DNA of 64,000 nucleotides from Blattamonas nauphoetae (taxonomy: Eukaryota > Preaxostyla > Oxymonadida). The position numbers and the translations under genes were made by a program. Positions 23,845-33,270 of the stretch are shown one piece after another. The first letter of the stretch is position 1. The number at the start of each line of letters is the position of its first letter. The stretch is from contig JARBJD010000184.1 of the NCBI GenBank assembly GCA_033064195.1, forward strand, positions 1-64,000, in the 5' to 3' direction. Under the pieces are notes generated by a model. That model worked only from the letters and a program-made list of their open reading frames with translations. It was not told the origin of the DNA and searched no databases.

Positions 23845-24308
23845 TAATTAGGAGTTCATCGGACAGAGACCCGACAGCTCGTGATTCGTCACCAAAACGA
23901 TTTTTATGCACTTTTCCGCCATTTTTAACATCACATGACAGATACAATCGAATATTGAAAGATAAATTCACCCCATATACTCTGAAAATGACAAAACACA
24001 ATCGGGGGTTTTGAAATCGTCTTTTCAGGTCTTCTCATGAATTCTCTGGTACTGTACAGGTCAGAATGGAGACAAGGAGTGGCTAACGAGGAGAGAGAAT
24101 GTGAACTCAGATGAAATAAACACGAGAAAAGCTGAATTTCTGAATCGGACAAGACCTCTGTCCTCTGTCCTCAAGATCTGGTGCTCTGTCCGTCCGCTAC
24201 TCATCATAACTCTAATACGTTAACTCTTTTGATTTTGTGGTAAATCGTGTGGTAGATCTGCTGAAAAATGGCTCCTGCTGGTCCGATCGAGGCCACATTT
24301 TGTTTTGT

Positions 24309-24447
24309 CACTTCACAAAGATCCTTTTTTCTATGTTTCTTTTGATAATTCTCTTCTAGTCTTCACAGCCCCCCTGCTCTTGAGCGGGGGCTGTGAAGAC
24401 GACCAGACATTGTGAAAAAGCGACAGAAAAAAGGATCGGGTGAAGTG
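24309..24447. repeat. Foldback hairpin, copy 1
   Basis: Outer arms CACTTCAC...GATCCTTTTTTC and GAAAAAAGGATC...GTGAAGTG. An inner, near-perfect stem of GTCTTCACAGCCCCC pairs with GGGGGCTGTGAAGAC, closed by GCTC-TT-GAGC. The whole stretch can fold into a two-tier hairpin. It lies inside the outer miniature element. A close second copy is at 26,995-27,135. Confidence 0.8.
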
Positions 24448-25012
24448 AGAATCAACTCGAAAAGCACGATCACAATTTTTTCGACGAAATTTTTTTCAAA
24501 CATATCGATTTTCGTTGACCATATGTGGCTCTTGTGAAAGTGTTGAGTCTGGGAGATGAGTTCCCATCTGCCCGGCTGTTGCCCGATCATCGATCGCGAG
24601 TTATCCTGGGTTTTTCTGACTCTCCTTGGCCGACTCCTCCGAATATCTCCTTCTTATCAACCCACATTGGAAATCGTTCTTCGTATGCCTGTCATTCTCA
24701 CGATCCCAAGTTGTCTCACATTCTTCGACAAAGAGAGCTCATTCAGGTTTTCTCTGCATATAATGAACAATATTCAACGTGAATTGAACGATTCAAAGGG
24801 AGAATTGCGACAGATGGGGAAGAAAATGCATCGAATGTTGAGAATGGAGGGCGTCGAAGATGTGACTGAAGAAACGCTGAGAAACGACAAAAATGAAGAC
24901 ATCGGAAGATATATTGTTGCTGACTCGATCGAACTGAACAACCTTCAGGGACTAAACCTTCCAGAACATGAATAGAGACAGACCATTCACAGCACAGAAT
25001 CGGGCCGCACTT

Positions 25013-25540
25013 CAAATGGTTTTGCCTCTCTCAAATTTGAAGATGATGATGAACAACAAGCTGTTCATGAGACCGTTTTTCCGCAAGTTTTGGTCCCTTC
25101 GGAGAAGGATATTTGGCATTTGGGCGTGAATTACTTTTCGATCGTCGATGGAGACCAATCAATACAATTCTTGCTCCTTCTTGGCCGACTTCTCCACATA
25201 TCTCCTTATTACCAACCGACACTGGATTTCATTCTGAATCTGCCAGTTGTTCTCACAATCCCAAGTTGTCTGACATTCTTCGAGACAGATGCCGCTATTA
25301 GGTATTTCTTTCTGAATATGCTCGATCGCTGTGAAAACTGGAAGAATCAAGCCAAAATACGGGAGAACTCTGACAGACATGGAAGACAGTGAATCGGCAG
25401 TTGAGAATGGAGGGCATCGAAGATGTATTTGAACAAAGGCTCCGAAACAACAAAGCTAAATCAAGGGGTGGATGGATTGTTGCCAAATCAATCAGATGGA
25501 ACAACCTACTGGGCATGATATTCCCGAAACAGGAATAGAG
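25013..25540 (+). pseudogene. ARM-like family gene, copy 2, 5'-truncated
   Basis: Matches only the C-terminal part of the family, starting at the EQQAVHETVF word (about 25,045) and running through PSEKDIWHLGVNYFSIVDGDQ, LLGRLLHISPYYQPTLDF and FFETDAAIRYFFLNML, with a frame change near 25,365-25,400 before the last MEGIEDV motif and a TAG near 25,537. It lacks the first about 230 residues. It sits head-to-tail between copy 1 and copy 3, consistent with tandem duplication followed by decay. Confidence 0.75.
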
Positions 25541-25691
25541 ACAGATACGACCCAGCTCATCTTCTGCCAGTTATTGTGTGACTTTCTCTCAGCTATGGCA
25601 TTTCACAATATAGTCATGAAAACATGGATCTCCATTTCTAAAGATTCATAAGTGAACCCATATTCTTTAACTCTTTAATTAAATCCACTTA

Positions 25692-26768
25692 ATGAGTGAT
25701 TCTGTATCTCCAAAAAGCGTCTTAAATGAGCATTACAATGATGGTTTGTTATATTTTCGTCTTTCATTGTCGGTCGACCGTTCAGCATTCATGAATTGGG
25801 ATGGCAAACCAAGCGAGACATCTTTGGATACATTAGCAATCTTTCGATCATTGGTGGCTCGGTCGAAGAACAACCATCATTTCGATGATGCTTTGGAGAA
25901 GAAAGCCGTCTTATTTTTTGATCAGATCAAGTTGCACAGTTCCTTCAATTTAGAAGACTTAATTTATGACCTAAAGCAGTCGATCTCAAGTGAATCTTTG
26001 ACAAACTTCGTAACTTCGATCAATGTGCTCATTTCTTCCTCCAGTCAGGCTATCAATATCGCATCGATGAAGGTGCTTGACAGTCTGATCCAAGATATTA
26101 CTCCACACATCCTTCTTGGTCTCGTCAAAGCTAATCTAATCCCTCAGCTCATCATCACTCTCAATCCACAGTCGCTCTCTTTTGCAGAAGCTGAAGATAT
26201 CCACGCTTGTTTCATTTCGATCATCACTTCATCGACGTGGCTCGCAACTCAGATGGGACTGGACGAACTTGAAAAAAAACATCCTCTTGAAAGACACACA
26301 ATGCATCAAACTGTTTTGGATCAAGTTCTCGTACCATCAGAAGACTATCTTCTCCACCTGTGTGTGAACCGCTTTTCGATCATCGATGGGGACCAATCTT
26401 CAGAATTCATGCTCCTTCTTGGCCGACTCCTCCACATATCTCCGTATTACCAACCCACGCTGGATTTTGTTCTTGATCTGCCAATCGTTCTCACGATCCC
26501 AAGTTGTCTGACATTCGTCGAGACAGATTCCGCTATTAGGTATTTCTTTTTGAATATGCTCAATCGCTCTGAAAACTGGAAGAATCAAGCCAAAAATATT
26601 CGACTGCCAAGGATGACACTTCTTCGCTCGTTGAGGATGGAAGGACTGGCTGACGTGTCAGAACAAAAACTCCAAAACTGCAAATGGGGGTCCTACGGAA
26701 GGGAAATTGTTAGGTCTGCAATCAGATTGAACATTACCCAGGGAATGAACCTTGAACGACTTGAATAG
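25692..26768 (+). CDS. ARM-like family protein, copy 3, 358 aa, whole
   Basis: Single exon from ATG at 25,692 (after an AT-rich leader) to TAG. Family landmarks in order: AFMNWDGKPSET, LAIFRSLVAR (about residue 55), INVLISSSSQAINIASMKVLDSL, LVKANLIPQLIITLNPQSLSF, PSEDYLLHLCVNRFSIIDGDQ, LLGRLLHISPYYQPTLDFVL, ETDSAIRYFFLNML and a C-terminal RMEGLADVSEQKLQN motif. All-helical, with no signal peptide or membrane segment. I recognise it as an expanded family of this lineage, probably ARM/HEAT-type, but know no function. It is the reference that shows copies 1 and 2 to be broken. Confidence 0.85.
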   Translation: MSDSVSPKSVLNEHYNDGLLYFRLSLSVDRSAFMNWDGKPSETSLDTLAIFRSLVARSKNNHHFDDALEKKAVLFFDQIKLHSSFNLEDLIYDLKQSISSESLTNFVTSINVLISSSSQAINIASMKVLDSLIQDITPHILLGLVKANLIPQLIITLNPQSLSFAEAEDIHACFISIITSSTWLATQMGLDELEKKHPLERHTMHQTVLDQVLVPSEDYLLHLCVNRFSIIDGDQSSEFMLLLGRLLHISPYYQPTLDFVLDLPIVLTIPSCLTFVETDSAIRYFFLNMLNRSENWKNQAKNIRLPRMTLLRSLRMEGLADVSEQKLQNCKWGSYGREIVRSAIRLNITQGMNLERLE

Positions 26769-26857
26769 AGTCAGACCGGAAACAGCAAAATCCGTGTCCC
26801 CCAGAGTCATCCATTCTCCTCATTCGGCCATCTCCTGCATTCTTTCCGGCTTAATCA

Positions 26858-27249
26858 TACCCCGTGCCCCCTCACAAAAAATTTCGAATATGTCTGTTTT
26901 TGATTCATAAACACACTTTTGATAAAATTTTGTGATTTTGAGGACGAAAAGAAGCTGCCCTTTTTGGCTCGATCCAGCCCATTATTTGTTTCAACACTTC
27001 ACAAAGATCCTTTTTTCTATGTTACTTTTGAGAATTCACCAATAGTCTTCACAGCCCCCCCTGCTCTTGAGCGGGGGGCTGTGAAGACTATCCGACATTA
27101 TGAAAAAGTGTCTGGAAAAAGGATCGGGTGAAGTGTAGATGAATTTATATCTCCAAAACCCGGTCTCAAATCGAAAAATAAAAACAAAGACATTGTGAAA
27201 TGATATTAAACAAAGCTCCTCTTAAAATATTGGAGGGGGGCACGGGGTA
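26858..27249. mobile_element. MITE-like element with TACCCCGTGCCCCC inverted repeats
   Basis: The left end TACCCCGTGCCCCCTC (from 26,858) and right end GAGGGGGGCACGGGGTA (to 27,249) form an inverted repeat of about 16 bp with one extra C/G. The 392 bp between them have no coding capacity and contain foldback hairpin copy 2. A clean target duplication is not visible (only ATCAT is shared just outside), so the exact ends are uncertain. It starts about 90 bp after the stop of ARM-like copy 3. Confidence 0.6.
26995..27135. repeat. Foldback hairpin, copy 2
   Basis: Same two-tier structure as 24,309-24,447: outer CACTTCAC...GATCCTTTTTTC arms and an inner stem TAGTCTTCACAGCCCCCC pairing exactly with its mirror, around GCTC-TT-GAGC. 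The inner stem has compensating changes relative to copy 1 (both arms have one more C/G pair and both outer ends differ together), so pairing is kept. Confidence 0.8.
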
Positions 27250-27611
27250 GGATCATGCCTTCTTTCCTCATGTTGGAGATGATTTCCACCACTTTCTTCT
27301 CCGCATGTGGTGATTGAAGATCCACTCCAAGAATCTCCCTTCACCCATTTTACTGCGTCGCTACCTGGACTCACCCGCGCCAGAAAGGGACTATCGATTT
27401 TGATTGGATCCTTCTTGTTCATTTCTTCACCATTTCACTTATTTCATCAAGATCAACCGTTCCTGGTGAAGTATAGTGGGTTAGATCTTGGTTAACATTG
27501 GAGTACTGCGTATATGTCAGATCTTGCATCCACTTCCGTACACCCGTTTCGGAAAATTTGATCTTTTGTCTGAATTTGATTCTTTTCATTTCTCACCTCT
27601 CTATTCCGTAG

Positions 27612-30600
27612 TATTTTCAAAGTACTCCATATTTACCTACAGGTAGGACATTTTTTATTCGTACATTTTCTTTTTTTCCGTGTTAGCACCAATTGAATCC
27701 CCCTGCTTGGGTCGTAGTCTTCCAATGGATCATCAGTTCGTTCTATCTTCTCACACTTCCACTCAAACGCATGTACACCTCTGGATCATATTTTGAAGTT
27801 CTTGTGAGATTTCTTGGGTTTGCTCTTTCTGTCCTGAAACTCCACCAGAAACTATATCGACCCACAGTTCTTCCTCAGCTCATTCTCTCGACTCATCATC
27901 TTCTTTGTGGTTGTTGTCCTCCTCGTATTTCTCCCATATATCTTTCTTATCGTGACAACTATATTCTCTGGAACCGACAAGCAACTTCATCGATACATCG
28001 GAAAAGCCACCAGAGTCTTTGGATATCTCATCGTCTCACCTGTATCCTTTTTGATCACTGGCATCCTCGCGAAACCATTATCGTGTTATCTAAAGCCACC
28101 ATATATCAACTTGGCGTACTGCACGGAGACAACTCAGCTTCCGATGGTCATCATTGGATGTATTGCTTTTGCAGTTCATGTCGTGTTTATCTCCGTCTAC
28201 CACTTCTTTGTGTTCGAATCAAACCTTTCAAAGCCGTCACTGCTTCGGGCTCGATCTGGAAGGACGATGGCCATCATGATGAGTATCATCACGATCTGGT
28301 TCTTTTTCTCGGGGACTGTCATCATATTCACGTGGAAAACCAACGGATTCGTTCACATTGCAATATCGTCGGTTATTTCTGTTCTTATACTCCTGTTCCC
28401 ACCGTTCTACACACCAAGAATGAATTGTATCGTATTGGCCACTTTTCTGTGTTCTGCGTGGGGTGGAATCAGTACTTTCATGATTAACGTGACAATGACC
28501 TTCTCAGCCTCACTTGGGTCACCAATTTTGCCCAATATCTTGCTTTACCTGTTTGTATTCGGTGGCTCAATCGCCATCTGGATTTGCGTTCATACATTTC
28601 TTCCTCGCTTTTTCAGACGCAATTGGCTCGTTGAAATCGATAGACAACCTTCCAAAATATCACCAAAAACGCCGCAAATGCTCCAAACACTATCGACTCA
28701 TCAAGAGGTCGTCGGATTCACACTCCGACTTGGCAACGACACCTACATCTACAGAAAGGCTGGATTTCCCATGCCAAGCATTACACGCCTTCCTTCGATT
28801 GCTCCCCTGAGTATGCCATCTGTCAAACAGTTCTCGTCGACAGGCTCCCTTCTCGGCAGCCCTAACCCCATAACCCCTGTCTCTCCATCAGTTGCGTCGA
28901 TAAATCCTTCCATTCTCACCCAAGCAGCTCCTATTTCTGTTCTCTCGTCTATCAACCCATCTCCAGCATCGGAGACTCCTCGGACACCAACTGTCATTCA
29001 AGCCCCGACGATCATACTGCAGCCGTCGGTGGCTATCCTCCCAAAACTGGCCACAACACCTGCTCCAACCTCATCTCGTGATGCCGATTCTCTCCTTCAG
29101 AAAATGCGGGATAGTCGGGCGGAAGCTGCCAGAAAGAAACAGCCGCAAACGATCGTCCTTGACGAGAACAATTTGAGGGATATTGTTCCCCTAATCGCCA
29201 AAAATTACAAAGATACACGCAAATTTCGTGAAGCTCTTCAATTTTTGCAGACTCCGGAGCTTTCCAACGACGCCTTCACAGTTCGGATGGTTGATCAAAC
29301 ATTCCGGCGTTTGGTGGCGAAAGATTGGTTCGGATTGAAAGCCTCCGTTCGAATAGACTATGGAATCTTCCTTATGCAGAATATGGGTGCACAATACCGG
29401 ATGGGTCTTCAGATCCAGAAGGCTGTTGAATTGTTCCCAGATTGGACTGATCGATGGCTCAGTTTTGTTCTGACGAAAGAGATGGAGAAGAAACAATCTC
29501 CACAAGGAAAGAAAACCACTGGAAATAATCTTGAGAAGCTTAGAATTGCTAAAATCAACAAGCCACTTCCGCCAGGGAAAAAGCTCACCTTCGCTGTGAA
29601 TGACGAAGACGCAGTGAATGCATTCGCTCGCCCATCCGATTCTGGCGACGACAACTCTGCTTCCTCCAAAATGTACAACTTACAAGCCCAGCTCTCGCAG
29701 GCCCACAAACATTACATTTCAGCGATGCACAATCTCCAAATCATGTGGATGTATCTGGGAAGAAGAAATGTGGATTGTGCAAAAGTGCAGACACATGCAC
29801 TGAGAGCAATGCACGCAGAGAAAGAAGCCACTCATCTGTACATCAGTTTGTTGACAGAGAACCCAGACAACCCAAATGTAATGCGGCCGTTCGCGAGACT
29901 GCTCCGAGACGTGACTTTTGATGACGAAGCATCAAACATGCTGATTCAGGAGTCGGACAGGGTGGAGGACATGAACGAGAGCTTCATTCCAATTGAGTGG
30001 GGGAACGATGAACAGGGGGAGAGTGACGATGGGGGGATGAGTGAGTCTTCGGTCAAAAGAGAGAACACCGTTGTTGCTCCAACCCACACCGAGAACAGCC
30101 CGCAATCAGCACCGAAGACGACGTCAGCCAGTCTGTCGCTGTTCCTCAATCAACTGAAAGCAAACGAACCAAAGAAATCTAAATTGGACAACTTGATCCT
30201 TCCTCTGAACATCTTCTCTCTCGTCGGTGTCCTCGTCATCACAATCGCAGCATATGTCATCGCCAACACATCCTTCGTTCGATTTGTCGTTCAATCAGGA
30301 AACCTACGAGCAACACTGTTCACAGCGATGTCGGCAGAAGAGATCGCTTATCTCCTCGCAACAATGGCCCATCTTTCACAGAAGATCCCTGACCACACCA
30401 ACCTCGTCACAGATCAAGACATCTTGTACTACAATTATTTATCAGATTTGATCGATGAACTGCGGCCAGCCTTTGATACATTCAATAATTATGTGCAAGC
30501 GTTTTACAAGGCTTGTGACAAAGAGTGGTTTTCTGGACATAACATACCTTATTCTGTTCCGAAGAATCTTGTGGGCGGGAAGATTGGGACGAGATTTGAC

Positions 30601-32604
30601 GAAAACCTGCAGTTGCGACAGGTGTTCTATCGAACGCAGGAACGATCGTTGGAGCTGGCTGACTCGCACGAAGCATTCTTCGACGATCTTGATGGGTTCA
30701 CAATGTCCATGGTTGAATGTCAGATGAACACGCATTTGGTCATCACGGAAGAGGTGAAGCTGCTCGGACAGTGGACGATGGATAAGATTGCGTCGATTGC
30801 AACGACAGGAATGATGTCGATGATCGGATTGCTCATTATTGGGACCGCACTCCTTCTTCTCCTCGCGTCACTCCCACTCGCTATCAAGATTCGAAGCACC
30901 AACAAGAAAGGAAGGGAGAAGATGATCAAAGTATGTTCGGTGTCGGTTCAAACAGCAAGGATGATGAGCGAGCGACTTGAACTCTCCAGCCACGACTCAA
31001 CGACGGCCGATATGGACTCTGAAACCAGCAGCCTCTCCAAAAAGGACCAAGTTGAAGAGAACGAAGAGATGGCGGCGAAGGAGGAAGAGGAGAGGTCGGA
31101 CGACGCTGCAGAGAAGCTGAAGAAGATGTCAGGCGTCGTTCCTGGCTCCATTATTGCCTCTCTCGTCGTTGGAACTCTCCTCATCGTCTTCGTGTCGTAC
31201 ACATTCTTCATTCTGGCGTTTGTCGCGATGCGCTCAGTGTCCGAGCTGAGTCGGCTGATCATTTTGAGTGGGTATCGCCGAATCTACCTCAACACACTTC
31301 TCTGCTTTGATATTCTGAGTCTAACACCGACAGTGTTCCCACCTCTCAATCCTGAGGACGATACAATCGTCTACAAGACCGATAAGTATTCTGGTGTCAT
31401 CCTCTGGAACACGTCGTTCATACATGATCCGAATGAAATCAGCGCTGTCATCAGAAGGACGTCATCTTTCCTCACTCTCCTTGGAGCACACTTTCTCAAT
31501 GGACTGAGTGAAGATGTCACAACTGGAGACGAGTTCTATGATTCTCTCGCGACTTCGGGAGCTCGGGGTCGATATTCGAAGATTGATGACATCAACACCC
31601 GCGAAGATGATTGTTTCTTGGAGAATCGTACGCAATGCGATGAGAAGGACAGACTTGGGTCGTTTTCAGGATCGTTCCACGGTTTGTTGGAAGTGTTGTC
31701 GACAATTCTGGATCGCTCGATCCAGATGTCACACGACGACTCCCATGCTGCTCATTACGAAGATGACGACGTACAATTCGTCCTCCGATTGACCACGCAA
31801 GATGCTCAATCGTCGTTGAAGCAGATTGGGGCATTCCTGCAAGAAGAGCTTGATAATCGTATCACGATTTTTGAGACAGCGCTTGTTATTGTGATTGTGG
31901 TTGTCTCGATTTTGGAGGTTGTGTTCGCCCTCATCTTCCTCGCCCCACTTTCGACCCAACTTCGCAAAATCGACGCAAACGTGTTGCAGCTGGACAGACT
32001 CAGCACGTCTGGAGAAGATGCCCCGCTGGAATGGACAGACGAGCTCGCGACAGGTCTCATTCGAATGGATTCTCAGAAAGAAATGCTGTACCAACTGTTT
32101 GAAGCCCTCAGAGAGCAAGTTTCAACGAAAGCGAAGATGGACGTCATTCAACAGACTGTCGACCAAATCATTCTGATAACGATCTCAATCTTTTATGACG
32201 AGGAAGAACTGATGCTGAAGTATGAATATCCGTCTGCACAGACCAGCGAGCACATTCGACAACACGCACTTCTCTTCAAACGACTTGTTGATTTCGCTCT
32301 CGATTCTGACAAAAAGCGTCCGTCACTCGAGAAGACCAAGAGATTCGTCTCGACTTGGATTCAGAGTCATATGGCGTCTGCCGATGCTGATCTCTCGTTG
32401 TTCCTGCGACAGACGCTGTCTCCATCTGAAATGAACACGATGGCCGACATGAACGAGACACAACTTCCATCCTCTGTCGTCCAATTCTATCGAAGGTCCA
32501 ATCTTGGAATGGAGGACAAGATGGGTGTGACGGCTCTTCTCGAACGAAACGGTTTTGACTTACTGGACAATTCGGAGGAGGACGATGGAAACGACATGGA
32601 GTGA
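27612..32604 (+). CDS. TmcB-like multi-pass membrane protein with hemerythrin-like tail
   Basis: Main frame 27,868-32,604, preceded by an exon at 27,687-27,803 (intron 27,804-27,867, 64 nt) and probably one at 27,612-27,642 (intron 27,643-27,686); the start codon was not resolved. About 1,620 residues. Order: several membrane segments to about 28,620; a Pro/Ser-rich linker; HAT/TPR-like helical repeats (29,200-29,990, with FREALQFLQ, IQKAVELFPDWTDRW and NPDNPNVMRPFARLLRDV); then two blocks each bounded by membrane helices (near 30,210-30,290 and 30,800-30,890; 31,140-31,220 and 31,870-31,960) with large loops between. The last 180 residues (from 32,028) look like hemerythrin. The plan matches the TmcB/TmcC-type sensor proteins of protists, many of which end in a cyclase domain; none is seen here. 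I infer a surface or endomembrane sensor. Confidence 0.75.
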
Positions 32605-33270
32605 TTTATACGCGATTTTCCGATGTCGAACTTCTGGTCCAGATTTGAAGCCTGCAGAGGAAGCAAGAGTTGACCACTTCAACTTGTGTTGAGTGCTGCT
32701 CTTTCTCCACTTATCACAATGCAGTGTCTTCACATATTCTAGTGTCCGCTTGGACTGACCCCAATTTTCAAGATGGTTGATATTTTCGTCAATCAAACCA
32801 GCACATTCGGCGACCGCAAATCGTGGTCCGATCGTGCTCAATCTTCATTTTATTCATCACATCTACAGTCACTTTTTTGCCGCTTTAGGCTTGTCATTTG
32901 CTATTCTTTCACCCTTATTTTCGGCGCCACAAACATTTATCTATCAACCAACGAAATCTGGACCCATCTTCTCTAAACATTACTTTTCTTTATCACAATT
33001 GTTCAACCAATGTTTACCGACCTTGGCTCGCCTTTATTGTTGGAACCTTTCTTGTTGACACGCGAGTCATGTCACAATTTTGTCACATTTGATCCGTGTT
33101 TATTCAGATTTAGTGGAACTGTGTGGCAGACATGCCCTCTTGGGTGACTTTCATTGTTGATGAAGAAACCCTCCTCATTGTGTTTCTCGTTCTGTGGGGG
33201 TTGATTAGCGAAAAGTGGGAGAATGAAGAAGAGTGAAGTGAAAGCGAGTGTGAAGAGAGAAGAACTCTGA
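32605..33270. other. Intergenic region
   Basis: Convergent gap between the plus-strand TmcB-like gene and the minus-strand SPRY-type gene. T-rich from 32,830 to 33,110. I see no gene or repeat. Confidence 0.6.

Larger units (their letters stand above)
17728..24209. mobile_element. Inner 6.48 kb TIR transposon carrying a ciliary-gene copy
   Basis: Ends are TTATGATGAGTAG (17,728-17,740) and CTACTCATCATAA (24,197-24,209), a 13-bp perfect inverted repeat, flanked by an exact 8-bp duplication CTCTAATA at 17,720-17,727 and 24,210-24,217. A second inverted block, TTGTCCGATTC.GAAA, lies 42-44 bp inside each end, separated by GTCC/GGAC-rich spacers. Similar GGACA/TGTCC words recur near 22,630-22,790 and 23,860. 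Such subterminal repeats are typical transposase-binding regions. No transposase was recognised. Cargo: a decayed CFAP47-like gene (17,972-21,109), a decayed membrane-protein fragment (21,696-22,483) and a mariner-like insertion. Confidence 0.82.
17517..24583. mobile_element. Outer miniature transposon (about 577 bp of its own) with 8-bp target duplication
   Basis: It begins GGCAACAGCCGGG and ends CCCGGCTGTTGCC, a 13-bp perfect terminal inverted repeat that extends imperfectly for about 25 bp (a TGGGAAC block on both sides). The flanking duplication CGATCATC is in coding sequence of the ARM-like gene. Removing the inner insertion (17,728-24,209 plus one duplication) leaves about 577 bp with no coding capacity, so it is a non-autonomous (MITE-like) element. 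It also holds a foldback hairpin at 24,309-24,447. An 8-bp duplication is usual for hAT and some other superfamilies; the family is not settled. Confidence 0.82.
16827..24975 (+). pseudogene. ARM-like family gene, copy 1, split by nested transposons
   Basis: Two pieces of one gene: 16,827-17,516 (230 codons, MTEIAIKP to RYSII) and 24,592-24,975 (127 codons to the TAG). The piece ends coincide with an 8-bp duplication, CGATCATC, at 17,509-17,516 and 24,584-24,591. Counting one copy, the frame is continuous, 357 aa, against 358 aa for the whole neighbour at 25,692, and the join falls inside the conserved word SIID. Family traits: a SPFLNWN start, FRSLVA, VVLLSSTSQ, LVPQLINTLNPQS, LLGRLLRISP.YQPT and a final EGVEDV.E motif; all-helical, probably ARM/HEAT-type. 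I infer a lineage-specific protein of unknown role. Neither piece has another break, so the disruption looks recent. Confidence 0.85.

Noticed and set aside
27693-28487. A 264-codon frame overlapping the start of the TmcB-like gene as a separate gene
   Set aside because: Only its first about 37 codons are real, as the exon ending at 27,803. After a 64-nt intron the reading passes to the main frame and the rest is a shadow.
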